From Azospirillum humicireducens (GTDB lineage: Bacteria > Pseudomonadota > Alphaproteobacteria > Azospirillales > Azospirillaceae), in assembly GCF_001639105.2 (NCBI RefSeq), contig NZ_CP015285.1:2100501-2164500 (forward strand): 64,000 nt of DNA, given 5' to 3'. Under the pieces are notes generated by a model, which was not told the origin of the DNA, searched no databases, and saw only the letters and a list, made by a program, of their open reading frames with translations. Both the position numbers and the translations under genes were made by a program. Of the stretch, positions 1 to 8,926 are shown in pieces. Numbering within the stretch: the first letter of the stretch is position 1; every line of letters begins with the position of its first letter.

Positions 1-203
1 CAACCGCGCAGCCGCGCACGGAAGCCGTCGTCATAGGGGACGGTCAGGAAGGAGAGCGCCTCCACCCGGTCACGCCCGTCGGTGCGCAGCAGGGCGGCGT
101 CGATGCCGTCCATCGACGTGCCGCTCATCAGGCCGACGACGGTGCGCAGCCCCTCCCCGACATCCCCGTCCCGGCATTCCATCGTCCGCTCCGCAACCGT
201 CAT
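1..203 (-). CDS. anmK: Anhydro-N-acetylmuramic acid kinase, 5' part only
   Basis: The reverse strand from 203 reads off the window edge without a stop. Residues 24 to 33 ([10 protein letters not shown]) are the N-terminal phosphate-binding signature of AnmK, which phosphorylates 1,6-anhydro-MurNAc during peptidoglycan recycling in the cytoplasm. About 67 of the roughly 370 residues of the family are present. The ATG at 203 gives a short polar lead before the motif; an ATG seven codons later (ATGGAATGC) is also possible. In many alphaproteobacteria anmK lies beside tyrS; here tyrS is about 9 kb away. The identification rests on the motif and is firm; the rest of the gene is outside the window. 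Confidence 0.9.
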   Translation of the reverse strand, partial: MTVAERTMECRDGDVGEGLRTVVGLMSGTSMDGIDAALLRTDGRDRVEALSFLTVPYDDGFRARLRG

Positions 204-224
204 CGTGACGGGGCGCACTCTAGA

Positions 225-1088
225 CTAGCTGAGCCAAAGCTGCAGCATCAGCCGGTCACGGTCGGCCGGCGGCACGGCGCGGTGGTAGCAGGAGGTGTCC
301 TCCAGGAAGCCGGTGCCCGCCGGCCCCGCCACCTTCAGGATGCGGTCGCGGGCGAAGCGGGTGAACAGCTCCTCGTCGCGGGCATTGGCGGAGCCCAGCA
401 GCATGCGCAGCGACTTGCCGTGATGGCTGCCGCGGACCAGCTCATGCTCCCCCGCACCGGGGCTGACGTCGGTCAGGTAGAATTGGGCCGAGCAGAAATG
501 GAAATCGTGGACGTCGTAATGCCAGTCGATGGTCTGGCCCGACTGCCGGCGCTCGTCGTCGCCGGCGTCGGTGACGAAGCTCCAGAACAGGCGCGGGATG
601 ATCTTGGTCGCGGGGAACCCCAGGAAGGCCCCGGCGCATTCCATCAGCAGCGGATCGCGGCAGACCCGTCGGACCGCCGGACAGTCCAGCGGATCGGGGA
701 CGATGCCCATCACCGCCGGCGAAGCGTCGGCAAGCCGGCCATTGCGCACCTCATGGCGGTGGAACATCCGCTCGTCGCGCAGCCGCCGCTGCAGAGGGGA
801 ATGGGTGGCGAACTCCACCATCTCCTCCACCATCGCGCGGGGCAGGTCGAAGCCGGTGGCGATCGAGTCGCGCCGCAGGTCGGCCAGCGCCCGGTCCGCC
901 GTCCGGCCGGTGAACACGCTGACCGGAAGGGTCGGCAGGGCGACGGGCGGTCCTGCCGGCGCACGCTGCCGCGAGCGGGGGGACAGACGGCGCAAGGCAC
1001 TGTAACCGCGCCGCACCGTTTCGAAGCGGCCGAGCGCATAGTGGAACTCTCCGGCGACGAGGCGCCGGGCAATATTCGCAACGTTCAT
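225..1088 (-). CDS. PhyH-like Fe(II)/2-oxoglutarate dioxygenase family protein
   Basis: The 287-residue product carries the facial-triad pattern of phytanoyl-CoA dioxygenase-like enzymes: H190-x-D192 in the stretch WHYDVHD, a distal His269 (CYHR) and an Arg near 279 that would bind 2-oxoglutarate. Such enzymes are cytoplasmic non-haem iron oxygenases that hydroxylate small molecules; the substrate cannot be read from the sequence. The reading frame stays open upstream to about 1253, but that part is arginine-rich and low in complexity, so the ATG at 1088 is preferred. It lies between anmK and bcp on the same strand, without tight spacing, so co-transcription is not implied. Confidence 0.65.
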   Translation of the reverse strand: MNVANIARRLVAGEFHYALGRFETVRRGYSALRRLSPRSRQRAPAGPPVALPTLPVSVFTGRTADRALADLRRDSIATGFDLPRAMVEEMVEFATHSPLQRRLRDERMFHRHEVRNGRLADASPAVMGIVPDPLDCPAVRRVCRDPLLMECAGAFLGFPATKIIPRLFWSFVTDAGDDERRQSGQTIDWHYDVHDFHFCSAQFYLTDVSPGAGEHELVRGSHHGKSLRMLLGSANARDEELFTRFARDRILKVAGPAGTGFLEDTSCYHRAVPPADRDRLMLQLWLS

Positions 1089-1305
1089 TGGTCGTGCATC
1101 CCTGGGGCAGCCGAAGGACCAAAACCGCGGTGGGTTGCGCGGCCTCTGGTGCAGGAATGCACGGAGTGTAGGCAGGTTTGGGGCGATTCTAAAAATACCC
1201 TTGTGGCGTACGCCCTCGCGCCGGAGGAATAGCCGGGGCGGCAGGGCGTCCATCCCTTACGGCTCAAGGCCGGGAGAAAACGGCGCCCCGCCTTCACGCG
1301 ACAGT

Positions 1306-1770
1306 TTACAGCGCCTGCACGGCCTTCAGCACCGCCGCGACATGGCCGGTCACCTTCACCTTGCGCCAGACGTTGCGGACCACGCCGTCCTTGTCGATCA
1401 GGAAGGTGGCGCGGTCGATGCCCATGTACTTGCGGCCGTACATGCTCTTTTCGACCCAGGTGCCATAGGCCTCGCAGACGGCGCCGTCGGTGTCGGAGGC
1501 GAGCGTGAAGGTCAGTTCATGCTTGGCCTTGAACTTGTCGTGGCTGGCGACGCTGTCCTTGGACACGCCGATCACCACCGCATCGACGGCGGAGAAGTCG
1601 GGCTGCTGGTCGCGGAAGCCGCAGGCCTCCGACGTGCAGCCCGACGTGTCGTCCTTGGGGTAGAAATACAGAACCACCGGCTTGCCGCGCAGGGCCGACA
1701 GGGTGACGCTGCCCCCGCCATCGGTCGGCATGGTGAAATCCGGGGCGGGCGATCCGACGTCTACGGTCAT
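1306..1770 (-). CDS. bcp: Thiol peroxidase, Bcp/PrxQ type
   Basis: This 154-residue protein is an atypical 2-Cys peroxiredoxin of the Bcp/PrxQ group. It has the peroxidatic motif P38-x3-T42-x2-C45, and C50 five residues later is the expected resolving cysteine of the PrxQ subgroup. It reduces hydrogen peroxide and organic hydroperoxides in the cytoplasm, with thioredoxin as the usual electron donor. Length is normal for the family. The start ATG at 1770 lies 44 bp after the glnE stop codon on the same strand, which suggests a glnE-bcp transcript. Confidence 0.93.
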   Translation of the reverse strand: MTVDVGSPAPDFTMPTDGGGSVTLSALRGKPVVLYFYPKDDTSGCTSEACGFRDQQPDFSAVDAVVIGVSKDSVASHDKFKAKHELTFTLASDTDGAVCEAYGTWVEKSMYGRKYMGIDRATFLIDKDGVVRNVWRKVKVTGHVAAVLKAVQAL

Positions 1771-1814
1771 GGCTGCTCGAATGTCCTTCTTCTTGCCGGC
1801 GGCGAGGCGATTCC

Positions 1815-4800
1815 TCAGGCCGGAGGCGTGGTCGTGTTGGGTGGGGCCAGACGGCCCGCCGGATCCTCGACCAGGGTCTTGAAATGACCATGGGCGCGGG
1901 CGGCGACGGCACGGATTCTGTGGTCCAGTTCGGGGAAGTCAACAGCGCCAGGCTCACGCTCGTCAGGAAAGGCGGCGCGGACCAGCCCGGCCAGCAGGCT
2001 GGGCGACACCTGGTTGGGGTCCAGCACCCCGGCGGTGGTCAGCCGCAGGAAGCCCTGCACCCGCCGCCAGACCCGCAGCGTCGATTCCAGGTCCTCCGCC
2101 ACCTCCGCGTCCAAGGCGCCGGTGCGGGCGGCACATTGCAGGGCCTTGGCGGTACCGATGTGCAGGATGTCCGGCCGTTCGTGGCCGAAGCGCAGTTGCA
2201 GAAACTGGGCGATGAACTCGATGTCGATCAGGCCGCCGCGGGCGTATTTGACGTTCCAGACATTGGCCGTCCCGAATTCCTTCTCGATTCGCCGCCGCAT
2301 GTCGGCGACGTCCCACAGCAGACGGTCGGCATCGCGCGGCGCCGTCAGCACCGAGCGGATCGCCGCCGCCACCCGGTCGGCGAGAGCAGGGTCGCCGCCG
2401 ATCACCCGTGCGCGGGTCAGGGCCATATGCTCCCAGGTCCAGGCATCGGTGGTCTGGTATTTCAGGAAGGCGTCCAGCGAGGTGGCGAGCGGCCCGGCAT
2501 TGCCGGAGGGGCGCAGCCGCATGTCCACCTCGTAGAGCCGGCCGTCGCCCATCGGGGCGGTGATGGCGTTGGTCAGGCGCTGGGTCAGCTTGATGTAATA
2601 CTCGTTGGGCGACAGAGGCTTGGCCCCATCCGAAAGACGGGGACCGTCCCCTGGCGCCACGTCGTAGATGACGATCAGGTCGATGTCGGACGTGATGGTC
2701 AGCTGCCGGCTGCCCAGCTTGCCCATCGCCACCACCACCCAGGCGCCGCCGGGAATATGGCCATGGCGCTGGGCGAACTCCTCCTCCACCCGGCGGGCGA
2801 GGTCGGGAACGACGATGTCGGCGAGGTCGGCCAGGAATACGCCGCAGCGGTCGCCGTCGGTGATGCCGCGCAGGATATGGACCCCGGCGCGGAAGCGCTG
2901 GTCGTTGGTCCAGCGCCGCGACAGGGTCAGCGCATCCTCGAAATCGCGGGCCGCCGCCATCACGCGGGCATGGTCGTCGGCCAGACCGTCCTCCCTGCCC
3001 GGCAGCGGGTCGAAGAAGTCCGGCGACAGCACGGCGTCCAACAGCGACGGGTTGCGCGACAGGGTTTGCGCCATCTGCGGCGCGATGCCCATGATCTCCG
3101 CCACCAGCTCCAGCAGCCAGGGATTGGCGACGAACAGCGAGAACAGCCCGACACCGGCCGGCAGCTTGCCGAGGAAATCGTCGAAGTTCATCAGCGCCGA
3201 ATCGGGGGCCGGCGTCTTGGCAAGGGCGCTCAGCAGGGCCGGCGTCAATTCGGTCAGCAACTCCCGCGCCCGGCCTGACCGCGTGGCGCGGTAGCGGCCG
3301 CGGTGCCAGGCCGAGACGACGTTGATGACGCGGGCGGCGTCGGCAAAGCCCATGCCGCTCAACGTCTCCATCGTGCCGGGATCGGGATCGGTTCCGGTGA
3401 AGACGAGGTTGCCGGGACCGGAGAGCGACGGCGCCTCCTCGAACAGTTCGGCATAGCGGTCCTCGACCTGCCCCAGAGTCGCCAGCAGTTCCGTCCGGAA
3501 GGCCGCCGGATCGTCATAACCCAGGAATGTGGCGAGATGCGCCACCCCGGCATCGTCCGCGGGAATACGGTGGGTCTGCTGGTCGTCGATCATCTGGATG
3601 CGATGTTCGACACGGCGCAGGAAATGATAGGCTCCCGCAAGATCCTCCACCGTCTGGGCCGGCACGCGGCCGACATCGCGCAGCGCCTCGTTCGCCAGCA
3701 GCGTCGGGGCGATGCGCACGCGCGGGTCGCGGCCGCCGAAGATCAGCTGCTGGGTCTGGGCGAAGAACTCGATCTCGCGGATGCCGCCGCGGCCGACCTT
3801 GATGTCGTGGCCGTTGACAGTCACCTCGCGGTGGCCCTTGTGGGCGTTGATCTGGCGCTTGATCGAATGGATGTCCTGGATGGCGGCGAAATCCAGGTTG
3901 CGGCGCCAGACGAAGGGCTCCAGGAAACGGATGAAGGACGCCCCCGCCTCCGGATCGCCGGCGATCGGGCGGGCCTTGATCATCGCCGCGCGTTCCCAGT
4001 TCTGGCCGACGCTACCGTAATAAATTTCGGCCGCCGAAACGGAAACCGCCAGCGGCGTGGCGCCGGGGTCCGGCCTAAGCCGAAGGTCGGTGCGGAAGAC
4101 GTAGCCGTCCTTGGTGCGTTCATCCATAATGCGGACAAGATCGCGTGCGAGCCTGATGAAGGTTCGCGCGAGGTTGTCCGGCTGGGGCGTCTGCACAACA
4201 GCGTCGTCGTACAGGACGATCAGGTCGATGTCGCTGGAATAGTTGAGTTCGCGCCCGCCAAGTTTGCCCATGCCCAACACGATCAGACCTGAGCCGATCC
4301 ACGGTCGCTGCGGATCCGGCAGCGTCAGCGTCCCCGCCTCTGCGGCGCGGCGCAGCAGGAAATTCGCGGCCAGCTGCACCCCCGTCTCCGCCAGCTCCGA
4401 CAGGGCGCCGGTGACGCGGAACAGCGGCCACGCTCCGGCGATGTCGGCCAGCGCGATCAGCAGGGCCGCCCGCCGCTTCGCCACCCGCAGGCCGGCCATC
4501 AGCCGGTCCATCGACTTTTCATCGCCATGCTCGGCATGGAGCGAGGCGATCAGCCCGGCGAAGCCGGCGTCGAAGCCCTCCTCCATCACCCGCCGGACGA
4601 AGGGCAGTTCCCGCGTCAGGATATGGCCCAGATACGGGCTGTTGCCGCAGACCGCATCGACCAGCGCACGGCCGGGGTCCGAATCGGCGAAGGCGTCGGC
4701 CCAGGCCCGCGTCTCCGGCTCCGCCACGGCGGCCTGCTGGCGCCAGCGCTCCATCCCCAACGCCGCCTGCGCGGCGTCGAAGGGCTTCGGCAAGGGGGCG

Positions 4801-4823
4801 GGGAACGGAACGGGGCTGGACAT
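1815..4823 (-). CDS. glnE: Bifunctional glutamine synthetase adenylyltransferase/deadenylase
   Basis: The 1002-residue product has the two-headed layout of GlnE: an N-terminal nucleotidyltransferase half with GMGKLGGREL followed by SSDIDLIV near residue 200 (deadenylation), and a C-terminal half with AMGKLGSRQL and TSDIDLIV near residue 700 (adenylylation), with PII-responsive helical regions between. It reversibly adenylylates glutamine synthetase in response to glutamine and PII, and so links nitrogen status to ammonium assimilation, which matters in a diazotroph. Both metal-binding DxD pairs are intact and the length is as expected. It is divergent from the AsmA-like gene, with about 105 bp between the starts. 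Confidence 0.97.
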   Translation of the reverse strand: MSSPVPFPAPLPKPFDAAQAALGMERWRQQAAVAEPETRAWADAFADSDPGRALVDAVCGNSPYLGHILTRELPFVRRVMEEGFDAGFAGLIASLHAEHGDEKSMDRLMAGLRVAKRRAALLIALADIAGAWPLFRVTGALSELAETGVQLAANFLLRRAAEAGTLTLPDPQRPWIGSGLIVLGMGKLGGRELNYSSDIDLIVLYDDAVVQTPQPDNLARTFIRLARDLVRIMDERTKDGYVFRTDLRLRPDPGATPLAVSVSAAEIYYGSVGQNWERAAMIKARPIAGDPEAGASFIRFLEPFVWRRNLDFAAIQDIHSIKRQINAHKGHREVTVNGHDIKVGRGGIREIEFFAQTQQLIFGGRDPRVRIAPTLLANEALRDVGRVPAQTVEDLAGAYHFLRRVEHRIQMIDDQQTHRIPADDAGVAHLATFLGYDDPAAFRTELLATLGQVEDRYAELFEEAPSLSGPGNLVFTGTDPDPGTMETLSGMGFADAARVINVVSAWHRGRYRATRSGRARELLTELTPALLSALAKTPAPDSALMNFDDFLGKLPAGVGLFSLFVANPWLLELVAEIMGIAPQMAQTLSRNPSLLDAVLSPDFFDPLPGREDGLADDHARVMAAARDFEDALTLSRRWTNDQRFRAGVHILRGITDGDRCGVFLADLADIVVPDLARRVEEEFAQRHGHIPGGAWVVVAMGKLGSRQLTITSDIDLIVIYDVAPGDGPRLSDGAKPLSPNEYYIKLTQRLTNAITAPMGDGRLYEVDMRLRPSGNAGPLATSLDAFLKYQTTDAWTWEHMALTRARVIGGDPALADRVAAAIRSVLTAPRDADRLLWDVADMRRRIEKEFGTANVWNVKYARGGLIDIEFIAQFLQLRFGHERPDILHIGTAKALQCAARTGALDAEVAEDLESTLRVWRRVQGFLRLTTAGVLDPNQVSPSLLAGLVRAAFPDEREPGAVDFPELDHRIRAVAARAHGHFKTLVEDPAGRLAPPNTTTPPA

Positions 4824-4928
4824 GGGGACGGTCTTTCCTGCTCAAAACATGTGCAGAAAGCTGCACGCGTCGGACGGGAACGTCAATCGGGCCGATTCGC
4901 GCGCTCCCTCCTCCCGTCATGGTGCCCG

Positions 4929-7900
4929 ATGATCCGGCGCACCGCGAAGATTCTCGGCCTGACGCTGACCGGGATCGGTGCCGTGGCGCTGGCGGCGGGC
5001 GGTCTGTTCGCCTGGCGCCTGTCGCAGGGGCCGATCGCGCTTGACCCGCTGATCCCCTATGTCGAAAAGGCGCTTGGCGACCGCGACGGGCGGTTCCGCA
5101 TCGATATCGGCGAGCTGGTGCTGTCGCTGGAGGAAGAGGACGCCCTTGAAAGCGGCGGCGGACGGCGTCTGGACCTTCGCGCCCGGCGGGTGCAGGCGCT
5201 GAACGCCGACGGGGCGGAGCTGGCGGCGGTGCCGGAGATGGGCATCGGCTTCTCGATCCCGGCGCTGCTGCGCGGCACGCTGTCGCCGACGCGACTCGAT
5301 CTGGTCCGGCCGCGTCTCAGCGTGCTGCGGCGGGCGGACGGCAGCATCGCCTTCGACGTGCGGTCCGACACGGAGTCGGTGCAGAATCAGGAAAGCGACG
5401 GCCCCGACCTGCTGGTCGAGGCGCTGGACAGCCTGCGCCGCCCGCCCGACATCGACCGGCCGCTGGGACTGCTGCGCCGGCTGTCGGTGGTCGGCGCCGA
5501 CCTGCGGATCGAGAACCGCATGCTGGATCTGTCCTGGCACGCCACGCGCGCGGACATGATCCTGACCCGCGATGCCGAAGGCGCCCAGGGCCGCGCCCGC
5601 CTGACCCTCGATCTCGACTCCCAGGCCCAGGGCGATGCGAACCGGCGTCCGGTCACCGTCGCCGCCTCCGGTCACTACAACATCGTCGATTCGACCACCG
5701 ACCTGACCCTGTCCGTCGATGGCCTGGAGCCGGCGGCGCTGGCGGAGGTCGGACCGGCTCTGGCGCCGCTGGCCGCGGTGAAGCTGCCGCTGTCCGGCAC
5801 GGTCACGGCGAAGCTCGATCCCCGGTTCGAGCCGACGACGCTCGACCTGACCCTGCGCGGCGGTGCCGGCACCGTCGCCCTGCCCGCCCTGCGGCCGGAA
5901 CCGCTCGCGGTGCAGAGCATGGCCTTGCGCGGCAGCCTGGACGTTCCGGGACGGCGGCTGCGCGTGGAGGATCTGGCGCTGAAGGCGGCGGCGGACGGCG
6001 GCGAACCGCTGGCGCTGACCGGGCGGGGCGAACTGACGGAGACCGGCCGGGGCCGCGACCTCCAGGCGACGCTGTCGCTGATCGCCGGCGGCCGGACTGC
6101 CGGGCTGGAGCTGTCGGCGCAGCAAGGCCCCGGCAAGGACGGACGGGCGGCGGCGCGCCTGACCGGCCTCTCCCCCGCGGCGCTCGCCGGCATCGCCCCC
6201 ATGCTGGAACCGCTGAAGGCCGCCGCCCTGCCGCTGTCGGGTACGGTGGAGGTCGCCTTCGACCAGTCCCTGCAGCCGACCGCGGGCAAGGCGGACCTCA
6301 CCGCCGGCGCCGGCCATCTCCACCGTCCGGACCTGTTCGAAGGGCCGCTGCCCGTCGAGTCGGCCCGGCTGCGTCTGCATGGCGACCGCGACCGCATCGC
6401 GCTGGACGGCCTGACGGCGGTGCTGGGCGATACCGGCGGGCCGCAGCCGCAGGTGGAGGCCAGCGGCACTGCCCTGCGCCAGGGCGACCGCATGGCGGTT
6501 GAGGCGCAGGCGAGCGCGCGCGGCATGGCATTGGACGAGCTGCGCCGCTACTGGCCGAAGGTCGCGGGCCCCAACGCACGGGACTGGGTGACCACCAACC
6601 TGTCCCGCGGAACGGTGACGGAGGCGCGGGCCGAGGTGGCGCTGTCACTGCCGCTGGACCGGCAGGCCGAGCCGGAGATGACGCGCTTCCTGGCGACCAT
6701 GTCCGGGGAGGACGTCAGCGTCCGCTATTTCCACGATCTGACCCCGGTGACCGGCGCCGCGGTGGAGGCGACCACCGACGGCAAGACCTTCACGATCCAG
6801 ACCAAGGGCGGGCGAATCGCCGATCCGAAATCGGGCGACATCGAGATCGGTGACGGCACGGCGGTGATCGGCGGGCTGGACACCGGCAAGGAGACGATGG
6901 ACATCCGCATTCCGGTCCAGGGGCCGGTGCGGTCGATCCTGACCCTGCTCGACATGCCGCCGCTGGGCTATCCGACCAAGCTGGAGATGGACCCGAAACG
7001 GACCCAGGGCACGGCGGAGGCCCAGCTTCACTTCGCCTTCCCGCTGCTTGCCGACCTGAAGGTGGAGCAGCTGGAACTCGACGTGACCGGCAAGCTGCAC
7101 AAGGTGGCGGTGGAGAAGGTGGCGGCGGGACTGAACGCCACCGACGGAGAGCTGTCGCTGGCGCTCGACCTCAAGGCCATGCAGATCAAGGGCACCACCA
7201 AGCTGGACGGCATCCCCGTCACCTTGGATTGGAACGAATCCTTCGACAGCACGGCCAAGGGCCCGCGCACCCGCATCGCCGTGAAGGGCGACGCCACCGC
7301 CGACGACCTGCGCGCCCACGGCATCGACCTGGAGGACCGGGTGCAGGGCCCGTTCGGCGCCGACATCCTGTTCACCGTGGACCGCCGCCGCAAGCTGGCG
7401 CTGACGGCAAACCTGAACCTGGAGAAGACCCGGCTGTCCATCGAGGAGCTGGCCTGGGCCAAGCCGCCCGGCAAGCCCGGCATCGGCAAGCTGACGCTGG
7501 AGTTCGACAAGGACCGCCCGACCCGCATCAGCAACCTGACCGTCGATGCCGGCGGGCTGAGGAGCGTCACCAACCTGGAACTGGCCGACGGCGGCAAGCG
7601 GGTGGCGCGGATCCTGACGCCCAGCTTCAAGCTGGGCCAGACAGACCTGCGCGCCGATCTGACCGTGCTGCCCCCCGCCAAGCCCGGCGGTCCGGCCGGC
7701 GGCTATGCCGGCACCATCACCGGCAGCAGCCTGGACGCCCGCGGCCTGACCGGCAAGACGCCGTCCGGCGAAGGCGCCGTCACTCCCGACCCGCAAAAGG
7801 CCCGCTCCGGCGACGGCCGCAAGACGCCGCTGGACGTCGCCATCAAGTTCGATTCGGTGGTGTTCGGCGAGGGCCGGTGGCTGCGTCAGGTCGCCGGAAC

Positions 7901-8642
7901 CATGCGGCGCGACACCGCGGCCTGGACCCTGCTGGACCTCACCGGGCGCAGCGACCGCGGCGGCGTGTCGATGAAGTGGCGGCCGGGAGCGCAGGGCGTC
8001 TACGACCTTGCCATCACCGCCGACGATCTGGGCTCCGCCCTGCAGGCGATGGACCTGAACGACCGCATGCGCGGCGGCCGGCTGACCCTGACCGGCCGGT
8101 CGGTGGAGCCGCGGGCGGATGCCGCCATCGTCGGCAAGGCGGAGATCCTCGACTACACGCTGCTCGACGTGCCCGCTCTGGCGCGCATCCTCAACGCCAT
8201 CTCGCCGTCGGGATTCGCCGAACTGCTGGACGGCGGCAAGGGCATCAATTTCGGCCGCATGTCGGCGGAGTTCCGCAAGGAAGGCCGCCTGCTGACCCTG
8301 AAGGATCTGCGCACATCGGGCTCCGCACTCGGCCTGACGCTGGAAGGACAGGTCGATCTGGAAACGGAGACCGCCAACCTCCGCGGCACCATCGTTCCGG
8401 TCTATGGCCTGAACCGTCTGATCGGCCAGATCCCGCTTCTGGGCGACGTGCTGAGCGGCGGCGAGGGCCAGGGCATCTTCTCCGCCACCTGGCATGTCCA
8501 GGGGCGGCTGTCCGACCCGGACGTGTCGGTCAATCCGCTGGCGGTCCTGGCGCCAGGATTCCTGCGCAACCTGTTCTTCCTGGGCGGCGACGGCACGCCG
8601 ATGCCCGACACCCGGCTGCCGCCGGAGGCGCATACAAGGTGA
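4929..8642 (+). CDS. AsmA-like/DUF3971 family large envelope protein
   Basis: The 1237-residue protein begins with a short basic lead and one hydrophobic segment (about residues 7 to 29), followed by a long, repetitive beta-rich region and a C-terminal domain of the AsmA_2/YhdP type (KGINFGRMSAEF, then LEGQVDLETETANLRG and GLNRLIGQIPLLGDVL). Proteins of this build (AsmA, TamB, YhdP) span the periplasm from the inner membrane and are linked to phospholipid transport to the outer membrane. The frame continues upstream inside the glnE antisense region, but the ATG at 4929 puts the membrane anchor at the N-terminus and falls outside glnE. Family assignment is by architecture, and the precise orthologue is not certain. 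Confidence 0.85.
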   Translation: MIRRTAKILGLTLTGIGAVALAAGGLFAWRLSQGPIALDPLIPYVEKALGDRDGRFRIDIGELVLSLEEEDALESGGGRRLDLRARRVQALNADGAELAAVPEMGIGFSIPALLRGTLSPTRLDLVRPRLSVLRRADGSIAFDVRSDTESVQNQESDGPDLLVEALDSLRRPPDIDRPLGLLRRLSVVGADLRIENRMLDLSWHATRADMILTRDAEGAQGRARLTLDLDSQAQGDANRRPVTVAASGHYNIVDSTTDLTLSVDGLEPAALAEVGPALAPLAAVKLPLSGTVTAKLDPRFEPTTLDLTLRGGAGTVALPALRPEPLAVQSMALRGSLDVPGRRLRVEDLALKAAADGGEPLALTGRGELTETGRGRDLQATLSLIAGGRTAGLELSAQQGPGKDGRAAARLTGLSPAALAGIAPMLEPLKAAALPLSGTVEVAFDQSLQPTAGKADLTAGAGHLHRPDLFEGPLPVESARLRLHGDRDRIALDGLTAVLGDTGGPQPQVEASGTALRQGDRMAVEAQASARGMALDELRRYWPKVAGPNARDWVTTNLSRGTVTEARAEVALSLPLDRQAEPEMTRFLATMSGEDVSVRYFHDLTPVTGAAVEATTDGKTFTIQTKGGRIADPKSGDIEIGDGTAVIGGLDTGKETMDIRIPVQGPVRSILTLLDMPPLGYPTKLEMDPKRTQGTAEAQLHFAFPLLADLKVEQLELDVTGKLHKVAVEKVAAGLNATDGELSLALDLKAMQIKGTTKLDGIPVTLDWNESFDSTAKGPRTRIAVKGDATADDLRAHGIDLEDRVQGPFGADILFTVDRRRKLALTANLNLEKTRLSIEELAWAKPPGKPGIGKLTLEFDKDRPTRISNLTVDAGGLRSVTNLELADGGKRVARILTPSFKLGQTDLRADLTVLPPAKPGGPAGGYAGTITGSSLDARGLTGKTPSGEGAVTPDPQKARSGDGRKTPLDVAIKFDSVVFGEGRWLRQVAGTMRRDTAAWTLLDLTGRSDRGGVSMKWRPGAQGVYDLAITADDLGSALQAMDLNDRMRGGRLTLTGRSVEPRADAAIVGKAEILDYTLLDVPALARILNAISPSGFAELLDGGKGINFGRMSAEFRKEGRLLTLKDLRTSGSALGLTLEGQVDLETETANLRGTIVPVYGLNRLIGQIPLLGDVLSGGEGQGIFSATWHVQGRLSDPDVSVNPLAVLAPGFLRNLFFLGGDGTPMPDTRLPPEAHTR

Positions 8643-8662
8643 GGGGGAAGTGGTAGGCGCTG

Positions 8663-8790
8663 CGCCCCCTCCCCATCCCTCCCCCGCCCTTGGCGGTGGA
8701 GGGGGTAGGACGCTTGGCTGCACCAAGTGATGGTTCAGTGCGGCGGAGTTCCCTCTCCCGCGCCAGCGGGGGAGGGTTAGGGAGGGGGCA
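8663..8790. repeat. GC-rich paired-hairpin (BIME-like) repeat, copy A
   Basis: A C-rich unit (CCCCCTCCCCATCCCTCCCC, short loop, GGTGGAGGGGG) is followed after about 40 bp by the same unit in inverted orientation (TTCCCTCTCCCGC, loop, GCGGGGGAGGGTTAGGG). Three further copies of this arrangement lie at 16449, 17967 and 56602. It sits between the convergent AsmA-like gene and tyrS and can fold into hairpins, so it may also help to end transcription. Confidence 0.85.
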
Positions 8791-8800
8791 ACAGCACCTT

Positions 8801-8912
8801 ATACCAGCGGCTCTTGATCCTGACCTGTCAGGATCAAGAGCTTCGGCGGCATGGGCCGCCGCCGCGCCAGTCGGCGCGGATACCAGCGGTCATCATCAAT
8901 GACCGCTGGTAT
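8801..8912. repeat. 112-bp nested-hairpin element with terminal inverted repeats
   Basis: The segment starts with ATACCAGCGG and ends with its reverse complement CCGCTGGTAT. Inside are four successive perfect stems: 15 bp (8810-8824 with 8827-8841), 7 bp (8844-8850 with 8855-8861), 7 bp (8862-8868 with 8873-8879) and 14 bp (8880-8893 with 8899-8912). ATACCAGCGG also recurs as a direct repeat at 8880. A TA-type flank is possible on both sides. This looks like a small non-autonomous palindromic element, or two palindromes that have merged, downstream of tyrS. Confidence 0.7.
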
Positions 8913-8926
8913 TACCCCTCAAACCC

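Noticed and set aside
1884..3278. Plus-strand frames opposite glnE
   Set aside because: glnE is certain on the other strand and these frames show no motifs.
8663..8790. CRISPR array
   Set aside because: The repeats are paired hairpins in isolated intergenic copies, not regularly spaced direct repeats with unique spacers, and there are no cas genes.
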